Positions 43,695-54,493 of a stretch of DNA of 64,000 nt are shown here, piece by piece. The stretch covers positions 176,088,935-176,152,934 of the forward strand of contig CM061921.1 in assembly GCA_031002005.1 (NCBI GenBank). The letters run 5' to 3'. A model generated the notes under the pieces. The model did not search any database. It had not been told where the DNA came from and saw only the letters and a program-made list of their open reading frames with translations. Positions within the stretch are counted from its first letter, which is position 1, and every line of letters starts with the position of its first letter. The stretch comes from Vandiemenella viatica (taxonomy: Eukaryota > Arthropoda > Insecta > Orthoptera > Morabidae). The translations under genes were made by a program, and so were the position numbers.

Positions 43695-44440
43695 ATACTA
43701 GCAAATGAGCAAGTCGCTCAACAAACTTACAGTCTATTTACAACAATGATTTTTTCTGTACTCTTATTGTACAGAGAATATCACTCAACGAACTTTGTGT
43801 ACACAAAGAATTTTCTGTACTCTTAGTCTATTTTACAAAGCATATGGCTCAGCAATGTGCAATCGGCACAGATACAACCTATGTACTGGTATAGTCTATG
43901 ATTTCATACAATCAACATAGCAGCAGTGCATACCCAGTAACCGATTTTTACAATGTTCTCTCTCAGTTTATACAAAAAAAATGAGCACAGCGCTCAGCAA
44001 ACTTACACGCTATGTTCAGCAATGATTTTTCCGTACTACTATTTCACAGAGCATATCGCTGAAACACCTTACAGTCTATCTACAGCAATAATTGTTTTCT
44101 GTACTCCTATTTTACAGAGCATATCTCTCAAAGAACTTACAAACTATGTACAGCAATGATTTTTCTGTACACTTAGTCTATTTTACAGATCATATAGCTC
44201 AGCATTGAGCACCACGCACACATAGTACCTATCTATAGTCTATGAATTCACACAATCAACACAGCAGAAGTATATATCCAGCAGCCAATTTCTACAATGT
44301 TCTTTCTCAGGTGACTCTATTCAAGGAAATTGAGCACAGCGCTCAGAAAAATTTCAAGTTGTGTACAGAAATGATTTTTTTCCGTACTCCTATTTTATAG
44401 ATCGAATCATTCAACAACAGTCCATGTGCAGCATTGATAG
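43695..44440 (+). repeat. Higher-order tandem repeat (75-bp subunits, 350-bp period)
   Basis: The subunit ACTTACAGTCTATNTACAGCAATGATTTTTCTGTACTC...TTTTACAGAGCATATC recurs roughly every 75 bp. A larger unit with GCTCAGCAATGTGC...AATCAACATAGCAGCAG repeats at 43851 and 44201, exactly 350 bp apart. About two higher-order units. Satellite-like organisation with moderate divergence. Confidence 0.8.
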
Positions 44441-44504
44441 TGCACTGCAAAATAATTAATTTTGCATAGACTATTTTTACGTATGTATAGTGTGCATTCG
44501 TCTA

Positions 44505-44580
44505 GAGTGATCTATGGAAACCATATAAAACCGAAATCTAGATGGGGGAACACCGAATGCTAGACCCGAGCGTTACAGCT
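44505..44580 (-). mobile_element. SINE family A fragment
   Basis: Minus strand: CGCTCGGGTCTAGCATTCGG, CCATCTAGATTTCGGTTTTA, ATGGTTTCCATAGATCACTC, a strongly diverged head-body piece. Confidence 0.5.
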
Positions 44581-44866
44581 TTAATATGCTGTCAAAGACT
44601 TGTTGGAGAGGATCTATTATGATTGCTTAGAAGGCAGACAACATTGTGTCCACTGCACGTATGGTATGCAGAGTAGTGATACTGCATGTGTTCAGCCTAC
44701 AGCGTTGTTTCTTTTTGCGGTTTGAGATGACAGAAGGGTGAGGGTAAAGTCCAATGACAGCCAGTTCATGCCTACTCTGCCGAATGTGAACAGAGGGGCA
44801 ACTACTATGAGTATTTGGGGATTCCCAGAAACAAGAAAATATATTCACGAGAAAAGATGGACCTTT

Positions 44867-44868
<2 letters not shown>

Positions 44869-44908
<40 letters not shown>
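44869..44908. repeat. Poly-T tract (about 40 nt)
   Basis: Uninterrupted T run in otherwise mixed sequence; possible tail of an unrecognised minus-strand retroposon. Confidence 0.9.
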
Positions 44909-44909
<1 letters not shown>

Positions 44910-44910
<1 letters not shown>

Positions 44911-45150
44911 ACTGAATTTTCTACATGCAAGTTATTATAATTGGAGTTCATGATGAGCGACAATTACTCAGATACCAGAGATTATTTAGCTGATCGAACA
45001 ACGTGTGGTATACTTCATGACATGATGTGAGGTGATAACTGCAAATTTCTCCATCCACAATAATCATGAAAGTATATGGCATCTCACAATTATCGACAGA
45101 CTTTCCACAATTTCATGAGCTAGCGTTCAGGTCCTCATTCTGGTCCTGTT
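44910..45150. other. Spacer
   Basis: Nothing recognised. Confidence 0.3.
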
Positions 45151-45169
45151 TCTTGCATATTTTGACAAG

Positions 45170-45465
45170 GTCTGTAGTGGGAATTCACCTAGTGTGATTT
45201 GAGGAAACCATGGAATAACTGAGATCTGGTTGGTTGGATGGGGAATCGAACCTGCATTTTCCCGAATTCGAGGCAAGATTATTATTGCTTGCCCACCAGC
45301 CTTGATGCCCTATAATAGTAAACCCTTTACAAGGAATTCAGTCATGACGTTTTTAAAAAACCATCCCGGCAATCGATTCGTGTATTTTAAGGAAACTATG
45401 AAAAACAAAAATTTGGATGGCCGGAAGGTTTCAACTCCCGTATATTTCAACGGAATTTCTAAGAG
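45170..45465 (-). mobile_element. SINE family A, dimeric copy
   Basis: The minus strand gives a first unit body (CGGCCATCCAAATTTTTG, TTTCCTTAAAATACACG, CGGGATGGTTTTTTAAAAAC), the junction CATGACTGAATTCCTTGTAA AGGG, then a second head with GGTGGGCAAGCAATAATAATC, CGGGAAAATGCAGGTTCGAT (B box) and CAACCAGATCTCAG. Same order as at 10.1-10.5 kb. Confidence 0.68.
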
Positions 45466-45534
45466 TTCATTAAAAATTCATGAAAATATCCAATTGGAAA
45501 CCATTTCTAGTCCTTGCGTATAGCAGACCCATCA

Positions 45535-45610
45535 AAAACCTCGGGAGTGCAACGGTCGCGTGCCTGCTTTGCGTTGCAGGGGTTACCGGTTTGAGTCCTG
45601 CAGTGCTACC
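45535..45610 (+). repeat. tRNA-like sequence (SINE head or tRNA pseudogene)
   Basis: GGAGTGCAACGGTCGCGTG, an anticodon-arm-like hairpin CCTGC...GCAGG around TTTGCGTT, then ACCGGTTTGAGTCCTGC as a T-arm/B box. The anticodon loop would be 8 nt instead of 7 and no acceptor stem closes, so it is not a functional tRNA. The loop contains TGC, as in tRNA-Ala. Confidence 0.4.
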
Positions 45611-45850
45611 ACACTCATCACGTTACATCATTAGGGTTCAGTTTGGGGTAGGATAACACCTAAAGATTATTGCATCATAGAGCTTAATGTTATCGATCAA
45701 AGGTGTTGACATTATATATACTGACATAGAAGCCGACATAACCAGGGTAACATAACGAGGCATAGGCAAAACTAATACCATCAGAAGGTAAACGATCCAT
45801 GATAACGCAAATTAAACTCAGGTTAAAGTAGGGTGTTAAATTGCTTGCCT
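45611..45850. other. Spacer
   Basis: Nothing recognised; ends directly at the minisatellite. Confidence 0.3.
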
Positions 45851-46190
45851 TAGAATGTTAGAGTAAGTTCTCGTTGGGATAGTCCACCTCGCCTTGCGTA
45901 TAGTGTAGAATGTTAGAGTAAGTTCTGGTTGGGATAGTCCACCTCGCCTTGCGTATAGTGTAGAATGTTAGAGTAAGTTCTGGTTGGGATAGTCCACCTC
46001 ACCTTGCGTATAGTGCAGAATGTTAGAGTAAGTTCTGGTTGGGATAGTCCACCTCGCCTTGCGTATAGTGTAGAATGTTAGAGTAAGTTCTGGTTGGGAT
46101 AGTCCACCTCGCCTTGCGTATAGTGTAGAATGTTAGAGTAAGTTCTGGTTGGGATAGTCCACCTCGCCTTGCGTATAGTGTAGAGTGTTA
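45851..46190 (+). repeat. 55-bp minisatellite, about 6.2 copies
   Basis: Units start TAGAATGTTAGAGTAAGTTC at 45851, 45906, 45961, 46016, 46071 and 46126, each exactly 55 bp and nearly identical (one or two changes: TCGTTGGG/TGGTTGGG, CACC/CGCC, CAGAA/TAGAA). The seventh copy (46181) is cut after TAGAGTGTTAT by the MITE at 46192. Low divergence implies recent expansion or homogenisation. Confidence 0.95.
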
Positions 46191-46191
46191 T

Positions 46192-46540
46192 GGAACGTCC
46201 ATTAAATACGTGAGGTGTTTTTCCGGAATTCCGGATTCCCCCCCTTTTCTGGTGAGATTTGGTGAGATCTGGTCGGAACCCCCCTTTAAAATGACGTGAG
46301 ATTTTGACGGAGCCCCACCCTGCTAATCGGTTTCCGCGTAGTTTCTATATCATATAAACCCCCCCCCTAAAGTCGACATTGGCGTCATTTATAGACTTCT
46401 TTTTATCTTTACAATCCTTCAAGTGTTTTAAAACCTCACGTGAGATTTCCGTTGACTCCCCTCCCGCCCCCTTGTTGAGGTGTCATGAGATTTCGTCGGA
46501 CCCCCACCCCATTTCACCTCACGTAATTAATGGACGCTCC
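46192..46540. mobile_element. 349-bp MITE with 24-bp inverted ends and TTAT duplication
   Basis: Left GGAACGTCCATTAAATACG TGAGG; right (minus) GGAGCGTCCATTAATTACG TGAGG. TTAT flanks both sides (46188-46191, 46541-46544). The interior has several copies of a GTGAGATTT / CACGTGAGATTTCCG phrase next to C-rich runs (CCCCCCCC), in both orientations. No ORF worth calling. Superfamily not recognised; a 4-bp TTAT target is unusual among common insect families. Confidence 0.8.
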
Positions 46541-46659
46541 TTATATTGTGTTAGGCCACAAAACTACCTTGCATGGTGTTACAGTCATGTGCTCTGGCTA
46601 AACAAACTGGTGTGCGCTGTTCTCATGAAGCTGTCAACAACTAGCTAGCCGATTTGCCT

Positions 46660-48250
46660 TGCCTGATTTGCATAACAATAGACGATGCGTGGCTCTTTTG
46701 ATCCAGGGTACTGGCTCATTCCCGCCTTCTTCTACTACTGATGCATTCTGTTTGGTGCAAGACTACGTTGGTCCCAGTTCATATAAAACGCCCATAAATT
46801 CCTCGTTAAAAGTTACTCAACTGAATACTAAAGGAAGCGCAATGGTTCTACACGAAATCAGAAGATTGACAGAGGAATTGAGATGAGATTCTATTTGTCT
46901 CCAAGAGCCGTATTACTGTCAAGACAAAATCCCGCACATTCCTATATTACCATGAATAATCACAGAGGCCAATAATGTAATAGCAGCAATAATCGTTTTG
47001 AATAAACAGACAACAGTTACTAAATTTATGCAGTTATGTGATGAACAGACGTTATATGCTGAGATAAGAACAGCCTGGGGAAACGTAATAATGATAGCAT
47101 GTATTTCCAGTACAGTGAAGATTACAGCAGATAGATTCAACTGTTTGAATTTGGCCAGCAGACGTTAGTGCAAAGTCTGTTCACTGGCACAGTAAGAAGA
47201 CTGAGAGGAGAGGGAAACCACTATAAGAACTGATAAACGAATTGAGTCTAGAGGTCAGAAACCAAGCACGTAATCATCCTATTTGCTGCAACAGTGCTAA
47301 CACGAGAACAAATATTAATGTATCAATTACAAACATTTATGCGGGAAATCTGCTTTGGAGTTGTAGAGTGCTTGATAACATCACAACAGGTAATAATACT
47401 ATGACTGACTACGGGCAGAACGCAGACAGATGAAAGTAGTGCCAATGGAAGCATCAAAACAGCATACAACTGGAACACTGCATGGAAAAGTTAAGGAATG
47501 TTTTCATTGCGTTGGATATGCCAAAAAACCACTTCGATGTAGACAGATCAGCAAAACAGCTGTCATCTGCAACACCAATGATCATGAAACAGGCGATATC
47601 ACTGAAAGACATAGTAGATATCACTGACAAAATATGGACAGAAAAACTTCACATACTGCAACTAAACACGACAAGATGGAGAATAACGTATCATTGAAGC
47701 CTGGTGGCAGCAGACAGAAGTATTCTCCTCGAATGCTACAGGTAGAAGAGGCAAATTTTCAAAGACGGCATGAGACAAAACAAAAGTGCTGAGAAGCCTT
47801 CGTGAGAGAAAACCTTACAAACAATCCACTGGGTATTTCTTTCAAAATAGCAAATCAGGCCTCCCACAATACTATCCACAGTTAAGAAAATAAATGGAAC
47901 AATAACCACCAATTGGACTCAGTGGAGAAGTTATTAAAAGTTTTGTTACCGGACGACAAGCTGGAGGAAGAAACAGAAGAACAAGCTATGCTATGAAAAA
48001 ACATGTGTTAGCCCTGCTGAAGTGAAGAGTAAGGAAGTAATATTACGCTTGTAAAATTTAAAACGGCAATAAAGAAAATGAAAAAACTAAAAGCCCTAGA
48101 TCTGGATGTAATTCCAGCCGGGGTCATCCAGGAATTAATCATAAAATTAAGCCCCATCTAGTGTAGACTCCTGAACGAATTTCCATTTCAGGTAAGAGCT
48201 CCGGATATATTGAAAAGCAGTGAGGCGGTAATTCTAAGGAAAGGAGACAA
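46660..48250 (+). pseudogene. R1-like LINE, part 1: endonuclease to start of RT
   Basis: LKVTQLNTKGSAMVLHEI, TEELR, a stop, then DSICLQEPYY is the start of an R1-type APE endonuclease (family: L-x-x-x-QINL-x-x-S-x-x-A...CLQEPY). Downstream, KTAIKKMKKLKALDLDVIP and ILKSSEAVILRKGDNK are the beginning of the RT. Frames are full of stops in between. R1 LINEs normally insert in 28S rDNA, but R1-clade relatives (for example RT and Waldo types) sit elsewhere; no rDNA is seen here. Confidence 0.75.
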
Positions 48251-48253
48251 TAA
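48251..48253. other. Target site duplication TAA, left
   Basis: TAA next to the left end of the Harbinger element; its partner is at 49372-49374. Removing the element and one TAA restores the R1 reading frame (K-G-D-N-K-D-P). Confidence 0.8.
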
Positions 48254-49371
48254 GGCCGGGCGCACATTGAGGCGCAGTCGACACAGCGCAGCGCAGCACA
48301 GTTTCTGTGTCTCTATGTTTTGGGGCGGAACAGCGCGTATTGAGACGCAGAACAGGGCAGCGCAGTACTGCGCCGCACGTGGCCTGCGCGACGTTGTGGT
48401 CACGACACAGAAACTGTGCCACGCAGCTCACTCGTGCCGGTTAACAACGTAACACTTCTTGCGTTATTTATAATCTTGCCTTACTTATAATCATTTTCAA
48501 CTATGGAATAAGAAAAATTGATTAATCTGGTGCGTAACCAACCTGTGATTCACAATATCAGTCATAAAAATTAAATTTAAACAAGAGATTTGGACAATGA
48601 GCCTAACAAGTGGCGAGTAAATTCAGCATTTATTTATCATACAACTATCCACTTACAATTTTCACTTCTTTTTTTGAATTAATTTTTAATAAAACTTCGA
48701 AAAAGATTGATATATATAGGCTATTATCACATTGTTTTCTTATTATTTGTACTACATCATTCAATAGTGTCCCCGAGAAACACTTAATTTGTTGACACTG
48801 CTTTTTTAGTTTCAAGTGTTAATGTTCTGTTATATAGTTTTCTTAAAAATATAATATGAAATAAAAGAAAGAAACATTCTTATAAATATCATGTACCGTC
48901 AAACGCTAAATAATTAAATAAATTAACACGAAAATACAGCGAGATTTTCTTCAGTTCTAATAGATATTTGAGCTTTGTCGAGAAAATAACAGGTTACATT
49001 ATGCCGTGAATCTCCGCTCGAGTCATCCGGAAATTATCTTTTGAGAATTCTCTTGTCACTGCAAAAGCCAGATGAGAATTTCTTCTTTTCATATACTCAC
49101 TTTTGCATAGTTTTATCTAACTCAGCTTCTGTTAAAGTAATAACAATTTTCCAAGCTCGGCATCCCAATCTTATTCAGAAATCAAAAATCTAGTTTTTGT
49201 ATCGACATGTTTTTGGTTACGCTTTATTGTCGGTTTTTCGCACAACACAATGCTTTGTAAACTGCCGCACGAAACTGCGCTCTAATATGCGCTAGTAACT
49301 GCCAGTCTGTGCTGCCCTGCCCTGCTCTGCGTTGCCCCAACTGCGCCACGCAGCTCAATGTGCGCCCCGGG
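48254..49371. mobile_element. PIF/Harbinger-like DNA transposon (1118 bp)
   Basis: Ends: left GGCCGGGCGCACATTGAGG, right (minus) CCCGGGGCGCACATTGAGC, then GCGCAG/GCGCAGCGCAGCAC repeats on both sides. Flanked by TAA, the standard target of this superfamily. GC-rich ends, AT-rich interior with a transposase relic on the minus strand. The element splits an R1-like LINE precisely. Confidence 0.87.
48990..49130 (-). pseudogene. Harbinger transposase N-terminal relic
   Basis: The minus strand reads AFAVTREFSKDNFRMTRAE, then IHGIM and a stop. Harbinger transposases begin with ...F.....FRMSR.EFDELL.... The rest is eroded. Confidence 0.55.
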
Positions 49372-49620
49372 TAAGGATCCTTTTCTAGCAAAATGTTACG
49401 GCAGTTTTGTTTATTGAATGTGCTTGGCAAAATTCAAGAGAAAATCCCATGCAAAACATTGCAAAACTGTCGGGAGCTCCGGGAAATCAGTCAATATGGA
49501 TTTAGAACGAGAAAGTATTATGCCATAAATCGATTGATGGAAATAATTATTAGCAGTGCAAAAAAGCACATAGTGGACACCTTGGGGGCATTTGATAATC
49601 TATGGTGGCCCGCTGTAACA
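49372..49620 (+). pseudogene. R1-like LINE, part 2: RT middle
   Basis: DPFLAKCYGSFVY, LNVLGKIQEKI, ISQYGFRTRKYYAINRL, VDTLGAFDNLWWPAV. The last block is the R1-clade form of the first RT catalytic region (I-D-x-x-GAFDNLWWP). The catalytic Asp-type position before GAFDN is altered (VDTLGAFD). Interrupted at 49615-49620 by the GTAACA-flanked insertion. Confidence 0.85.
49615..49620. other. Direct repeat GTAACA, left
   Basis: Pairs with 56443-56448 at the other end of the inserted block; probable target site duplication. R1 coding resumes right after the right copy. Confidence 0.6.
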
Positions 49621-50109
49621 GCTCTCAGACACTTTTATGTAACTTTATTTTAAGAGTTATTATTGAAAGATGAGAGTTGATCAGTTATAGATTTGTATAT
49701 TTTTCGTGTGATTAATTGTGAATTTGTGAATATTCGTCATGTAAATGACCATTGTTTTATGGACAGATACTGTGTAAAGGATATGTAAAGGATCAAAGAC
49801 AGTATTATGTACGAAACATTAATTAAAAGTTTTTAAGTTGTTTATGTTGATAATTTAGGTGTAAATAGCTTTAATTTTTTATTTCCGGGTGTTTAATGAT
49901 TATTGTGAATGATTTTTCACTAATCCTGGTAATTTAACTGTCGGCCGCATCGTAGACGGTAGAGAAACATCAGTCGGCTTTCTTTGTGTTATTCTGCAAG
50001 CTGCAGAGACGAGCAGTTAGTTGGAACAGTCTCGAGTGTTCCGTCGCTGTATTTGTGCTTTAGTATCTTTGAACGAGTATATTGTGCCTTATCCGCATGT
50101 AATGTATTG
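49621..50109. mobile_element. Unidentified inserted segment, left part
   Basis: Starts GCTCTCAGACACTTTTATG after the GTAACA repeat. With 56231-56442 it would be an element of about 0.7 kb. AT-rich, with a GC-richer patch (CGGCCGCATCGTAGACGG). No ORF, no inverted ends seen. Could be a solo LTR or a MITE. Confidence 0.4.
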
Positions 50110-50944
50110 TTATTTATTATTATTATTATCGTATGCCAAGTACAACAAAAGACATGTACAATCAAATAACTATATCTATAGATTCAAGCAATCATCTGGC
50201 AGCTGGTCCAGCTTGATGCAGTGTGAGAAGCCTCCAGATAATCTTCTTGCTGGACAGTACATCACAATGTGGTCAGCAGTTTGTATACCACCACAGTCAC
50301 ACAACGCATCTTCACGGAGACCCCACGTATGCGTGGTTGCATTGCACACTCCGTGACCTGTGCGAAATCTGTTCAATCAACACCAAAGACGCCTAGGCAA
50401 GTCAAACTCTGGAACACAGGTTGTCGGATCTTTATAAGCTCACAATTGTGTGGGCTGTTGGCTTTCCACTCCTTTCTCCATTCTTCATACAAGTTAAAGT
50501 TGTTATGTCTTAGACTGCCTGCCATGTAGGCAGGTCTCCTCAATTTTAAACGTGTGCGGGAAAGGTGAAGAAGGTCATCATGCAGAGGAATCATGTTGTT
50601 TTCATCCACTCCTTCCAATTCTCTAAGCAATATCAATTTTCTCCTCACATTTAGGTGGAGGAATGTTGGAAATTACAGGCAGCCAGGATACTGGGGTAGA
50701 CCTAATGACACCACTCACTGTTCTCATAGCAGCATTAAGCTGGGTGTCAACTTTGGCAGTATGAGCACTACCAAGCCATGTAGAGCAACAGTATTCTGCT
50801 GGGGAGAATGCCAAACCAAGGACTGCTCCTCGAAGAACTTGAGCGGCTGCACTCCATGAGGTTACAGACAGTTTCTTTACTAGGTTCACACGGGTCTTCA
50901 CTTTCTCTGCGGTGTTAGATAAATGCTGATGAATAGTGAGGGCT
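50105..50944 (-). pseudogene. I-like LINE ORF2 C-terminal region (part left of the LTR element)
   Basis: Minus strand, three frames: KTRVNLVKKLSVTSWSAAAQ, AEYCCSTWLGSAHTAKVDTQ, TPVSWLPVISNIPPP; then LPIHDDLL-type MIPLHDDLLHLSRTRLKLR and RKEWKANSP; then NRFRTGHGVCNATTHTWGL and CDCGGIQTADHIVMYCP (Cys/His motif). This block order is typical of LINEs of the I/Jockey group that are common in insects. The 3' end is an (ATA)n tail (complement of 50108-50132). Frameshifts near 50375 and 50630. Confidence 0.82.
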
Positions 50945-51373
50945 TATAACATATGTGTTATAATAATTCCTAAATTGATTATTTTTTTGTTGTTGTGTGT
51001 GTATTAATCTTTTCATTATAAATAATCTGTAAGAAAAAAAAAAAGATATGTAAATGTTAAATTCTAAACAGCCTTCCACAGACGGTAGTGTTATAATAAC
51101 GTAATATATATACAATAATATCGTTGAATATAAGAAGATTATAGAATCTCTGTGTGTGTTAGAATTGTTGAGATAGCTGTGAAGTTGGCTTGTAAATTAA
51201 TTTTGAATAAATATACCAAGGCATTTAAAATAGCAAAGTGCTGGTATTTTATTTTAAATATAATTGGAAGAGAAGGGCCTGAATAATACATAAAATGGGG
51301 CTGACCTCCCATAATGCCAATTAGGCAGTAAAAAAAAAAAACTATTGGTCGGTACGCCGAGAAGGGTGTTACA
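50945..51373 (+). repeat. 5' LTR
   Basis: Starts TATAACATATG, ends GAGAAGGGTGTTACA; the terminal TATAACA/TGTTACA are inverted repeats with one mismatch from the usual TG start. Contains AATAAA at 51206-51211. Followed by TTTGGCGACTCCACTGCC, the likely primer-binding site region (TGGCGAC). Confidence 0.93.
51206..51211 (+). promoter_or_regulatory. Polyadenylation signal in LTR
   Basis: AATAAA, present in both LTRs (also 55894-55899), likely marking the R region. Confidence 0.5.
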
Positions 51374-51375
51374 TT

Positions 51376-52165
51376 TGGCGACTCCACTGCCAGGATCGGT
51401 TTATCAAGGAATTTTCTGAGGACGACGTGGAGTAGATCGGCGCAGATTGACAAGTACAGATTCCAGTTTGTCTTTGGACTTGCAGTTTAATATTCAACAA
51501 AAAGAAGAAGTATCATTTAATATTAACGTTTCAATGAAAGCAAATTGTAATTGAGGCAAGAACTGAGTCAGCAAGAAAATAAAGTGAAGACTTTACAATC
51601 AGAATTTATAATTAAATTGTAACGGTGATGCGAGAACTATTGTTTTGCAACGAATTAAGTAAAGACAGATTGTCAGAAAGTAATTAAGTTAACGAACGTC
51701 AAAAAAATTTAAAAGATTGTAAAATTGCAGTAGCATGTTTAAAATAGGTTATAGGCGTCTGTGGAAGACTATAGCTAAGACAAAAGAATAATACAAGTTT
51801 TTAAAACAAAATAATAAGGGGAAATTTTTTTTTCAAGGAATATCGTAACTGTAAAGAACTGATTTGTTTTTTTTGTTTGTGTTTGCATGTACATGGTTGC
51901 TTATTTGCAGTGCTACACCAAGTGGACTTTTGATATTTCTGTCGTGCATTTCTGTATGCATTATAGGTACTACGAAATTTTGTAATTGTTTTTGTGGTCC
52001 AGTATTCAAGTCTATGCATAGTATTATCGGCGTTGCAATACAGCGTTGTACTATTGGTGTTGTGCCGTATAAATTTGAGAGCAGTTATTGTTAAATATTA
52101 TCGGTTTTATTTTCGCGTAAATTAAATTTATTATTGTTTCTAAATTATTTTAATTTGTTGCAAAG
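51376..52165 (+). other. Leader of the LTR element
   Basis: About 790 bp between the 5' LTR and the first Gag-like ATG. No significant ORF. It begins with the probable tRNA primer-binding site and would hold packaging signals. Confidence 0.6.
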
Positions 52166-53984
52166 ATGGAAAACGGTTGCCTTGAATCGGTTAGAGAGGA
52201 TGCGCAAATTGATTTGGGTGAGGACCAAAATAATACATCAGAATGGCAGACGAATAGTGTTGGAGTTGTTAGTTTTGATAATAAAGATGCATTTAGAATC
52301 CGAAGTGGTAATAGTAATTCTGTTCAAGTGGAATTGGCTAGCAGTCCAAATATTAATGCTGAGGTAAAAGGGGTTGCAGAGTATTTTGAAAGCAGTAATA
52401 TTAATAGTAATGATGGTTGCATTGGGTTAAATGATAGGGACAGCGACGATGGGCGAGATAATATTGTAAATGACGCAGTCTCACCAGAATTAAGTCGAAC
52501 ATCTGATGCTCGAGAAAGGAGTATAGATCCCCAACAGTTCATGTCATGTTTCAAGCAACTCCAAGAAATGATATTATATCAAGCCATAGAAAGAAAAATC
52601 GAAATGCAAGAAATGAAAACAGAACTTGTGTCAAATCAAGAAAAAATTATATTAAATCAAAGAAAGCAAACCAAGAATTGAAAGCAGAACTTATGTTAAA
52701 TCAGGAAAGAGCAATTCAGGAATTGAAAATAGAAATTGTGTCAAATCAAAAGAAGAATGAAGAAAGTTTCCAGGTTATGAGGTATGAGATGAAAGAATTC
52801 AAGAAAATTGGAAGCAAGAGGTGCGGACTGAATTAGAACATTTCCAAGAAGAGGTTAGACAAGAAGTAGCCGGGAAAATGGATCAACGTATAGCAGATAA
52901 TAATGAAAGACAAAACGCCATTATCGGAAACATCAGAGAAGTCATGTTGAAAGTCAAAAAGAATGTCGGAAGAAATAATTTTGGTGAAGCAACAAACTGC
53001 AGGCAGTATCATTCAATTGAAAGAACAGATTGATGAAGGAGTAGGACAAAAGATAGGTGAAGTTGAAATTGAACAGATTGGTTCTAGATTCAATCAAGTA
53101 GAAGAAAGATTGGAAAAGGTTGAACGCCGACCTAGCGCGGTTGTTACCGGAACGGTGAATACGTATACTCCGCCGATGTTACCTGATGCAGTTTTTAAAC
53201 CGAACGGAAATATTCACCCTGCAGATTTTGTAAAGATCTATGATAAAGACTTACCATTAGAATGGTCGGATATAGAGAAGATTCGCTATGTCAGAGGTAA
53301 AATGAAGGACGAAGCTTTTTCCTGGAGCTGTGAAGTAGCTGAAGAGTGCAATGATTACAATGAATTCTTGAGAAGATTTCGCGAAAAGTTCTGGTCTGCA
53401 CAAATGCAGAGGAAAGTGAAAAGTGATTTTTACAATTGTCATCGTTTTGGCAGACGCGACGGGAAGATGCGAGATTTTTTGCGACGCAATGCGAAAGGAA
53501 TTGCGTTATTTGGATCAACCAGTAGGAGAGGTTGAGCAGATCGAAATATTATTGCAGAAACTTCCGAGACAAGTGCAAGATAAACTAGTTGTTAATCAGT
53601 GGGATAGGATTCATGATTTCTTAGATGCACTTGAGCGGGTAGATCGGTGTAACGAAAGGCACGAATACAATGTGGAAGGTCACCAAGGAAAACGGTTACG
53701 AGAATAAAAAGTATGGGGACAGACATCTTGATGGTAAATCAAATAATTGGCCATACAGAGGAGATAATGTGTATGGAAGAGGAGAAGGACAGGTGAATCG
53801 GCAAGACAGAAGCGACATGCGACAGTTTGAAGGCAACACTAACAATGGCAATGAGCGTGGTTATGTATCGAACGGACGGGGATATCAGCGACCGCAATAC
53901 AAACAAACTATGTACATGAAAATGAAAGGTAACAGGCAACCTAACGAGGAAAAAGGAGCGGAAAACTTAAGTCCGCAACTGTAA
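52166..53984 (+). pseudogene. Gag-like protein, frameshifted
   Basis: The first frame starts at ATG 52166 (MENGCLESVREDAQIDLG), with an acidic N-terminus. A long Gln/Glu/Lys coiled-coil follows (QEMKTELVSNQEK, QELKAELMLNQER, KEEVRQEV-type segments) over at least three frames. Next is a Gag core: FKPNGNIHPADFVKIYDKDL, FLRRFREKFWSAQMQRKV, then LRYLDQPVGEVEQIEILLQ. The end is Asn/Gly/Arg-rich without a CCHC knuckle. Gag would form the particle. Breaks near 52680, 52830, 53000, 53470 and 53700. Confidence 0.75.
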
Positions 53985-54007
53985 AGGTCCTATCAGTAGC
54001 GGATACA

Positions 54008-54300
54008 GTGGTTGCAGGACCATCCAATATGTGTGATAAAAAAGCAGTAAACGATTACAATGACTACCGGACAAAGCAATCTAGCAAAGAAGAATATCTA
54101 AAGTGGTGGGAATGTTTGCATAGGATGAATAACAACAACTGTGGGACCATGTCAGTGGACAGCGAAAGCAAGTGGGAAAATGAGTATATATCGGAGTTGG
54201 CCAGAATCAGTGTACATGATGATAATGGCAAAATGGTGGTGCAGCACATGGAGTTAGGAGGGCGACGGAGTTACATAAGTTGGAAGAAGATGTGTTCGTA
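54008..54300 (+). pseudogene. Acidic Asn-rich segment between Gag and protease
   Basis: A 97-codon frame (WWECLHRMNNNNCGTMS...). It probably belongs to the Gag-protease linker. No domain; a frame break follows. Confidence 0.4.
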
Positions 54301-54493
54301 GAAGGAAATTTATGCAGCGAAAGAAATGAACTACCTCTAAGCATTGACAGTGATGGTACGTGGAGTAGCGACGATGAAGAGGGCGAAGATATAATTGAAG
54401 AAAATAGGTTTGATACTGAATCCAATGAAAATGAAGGAAATAAAGTAAGAATATTTTTTTTTAAAGAGTGTCGACGAAGAAGAAAATCCAGGT

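Noticed and set aside
45851..46190. CRISPR-like array
   Set aside because: The units are directly adjacent without unique spacers, and the genome is eukaryotic; it is a minisatellite.
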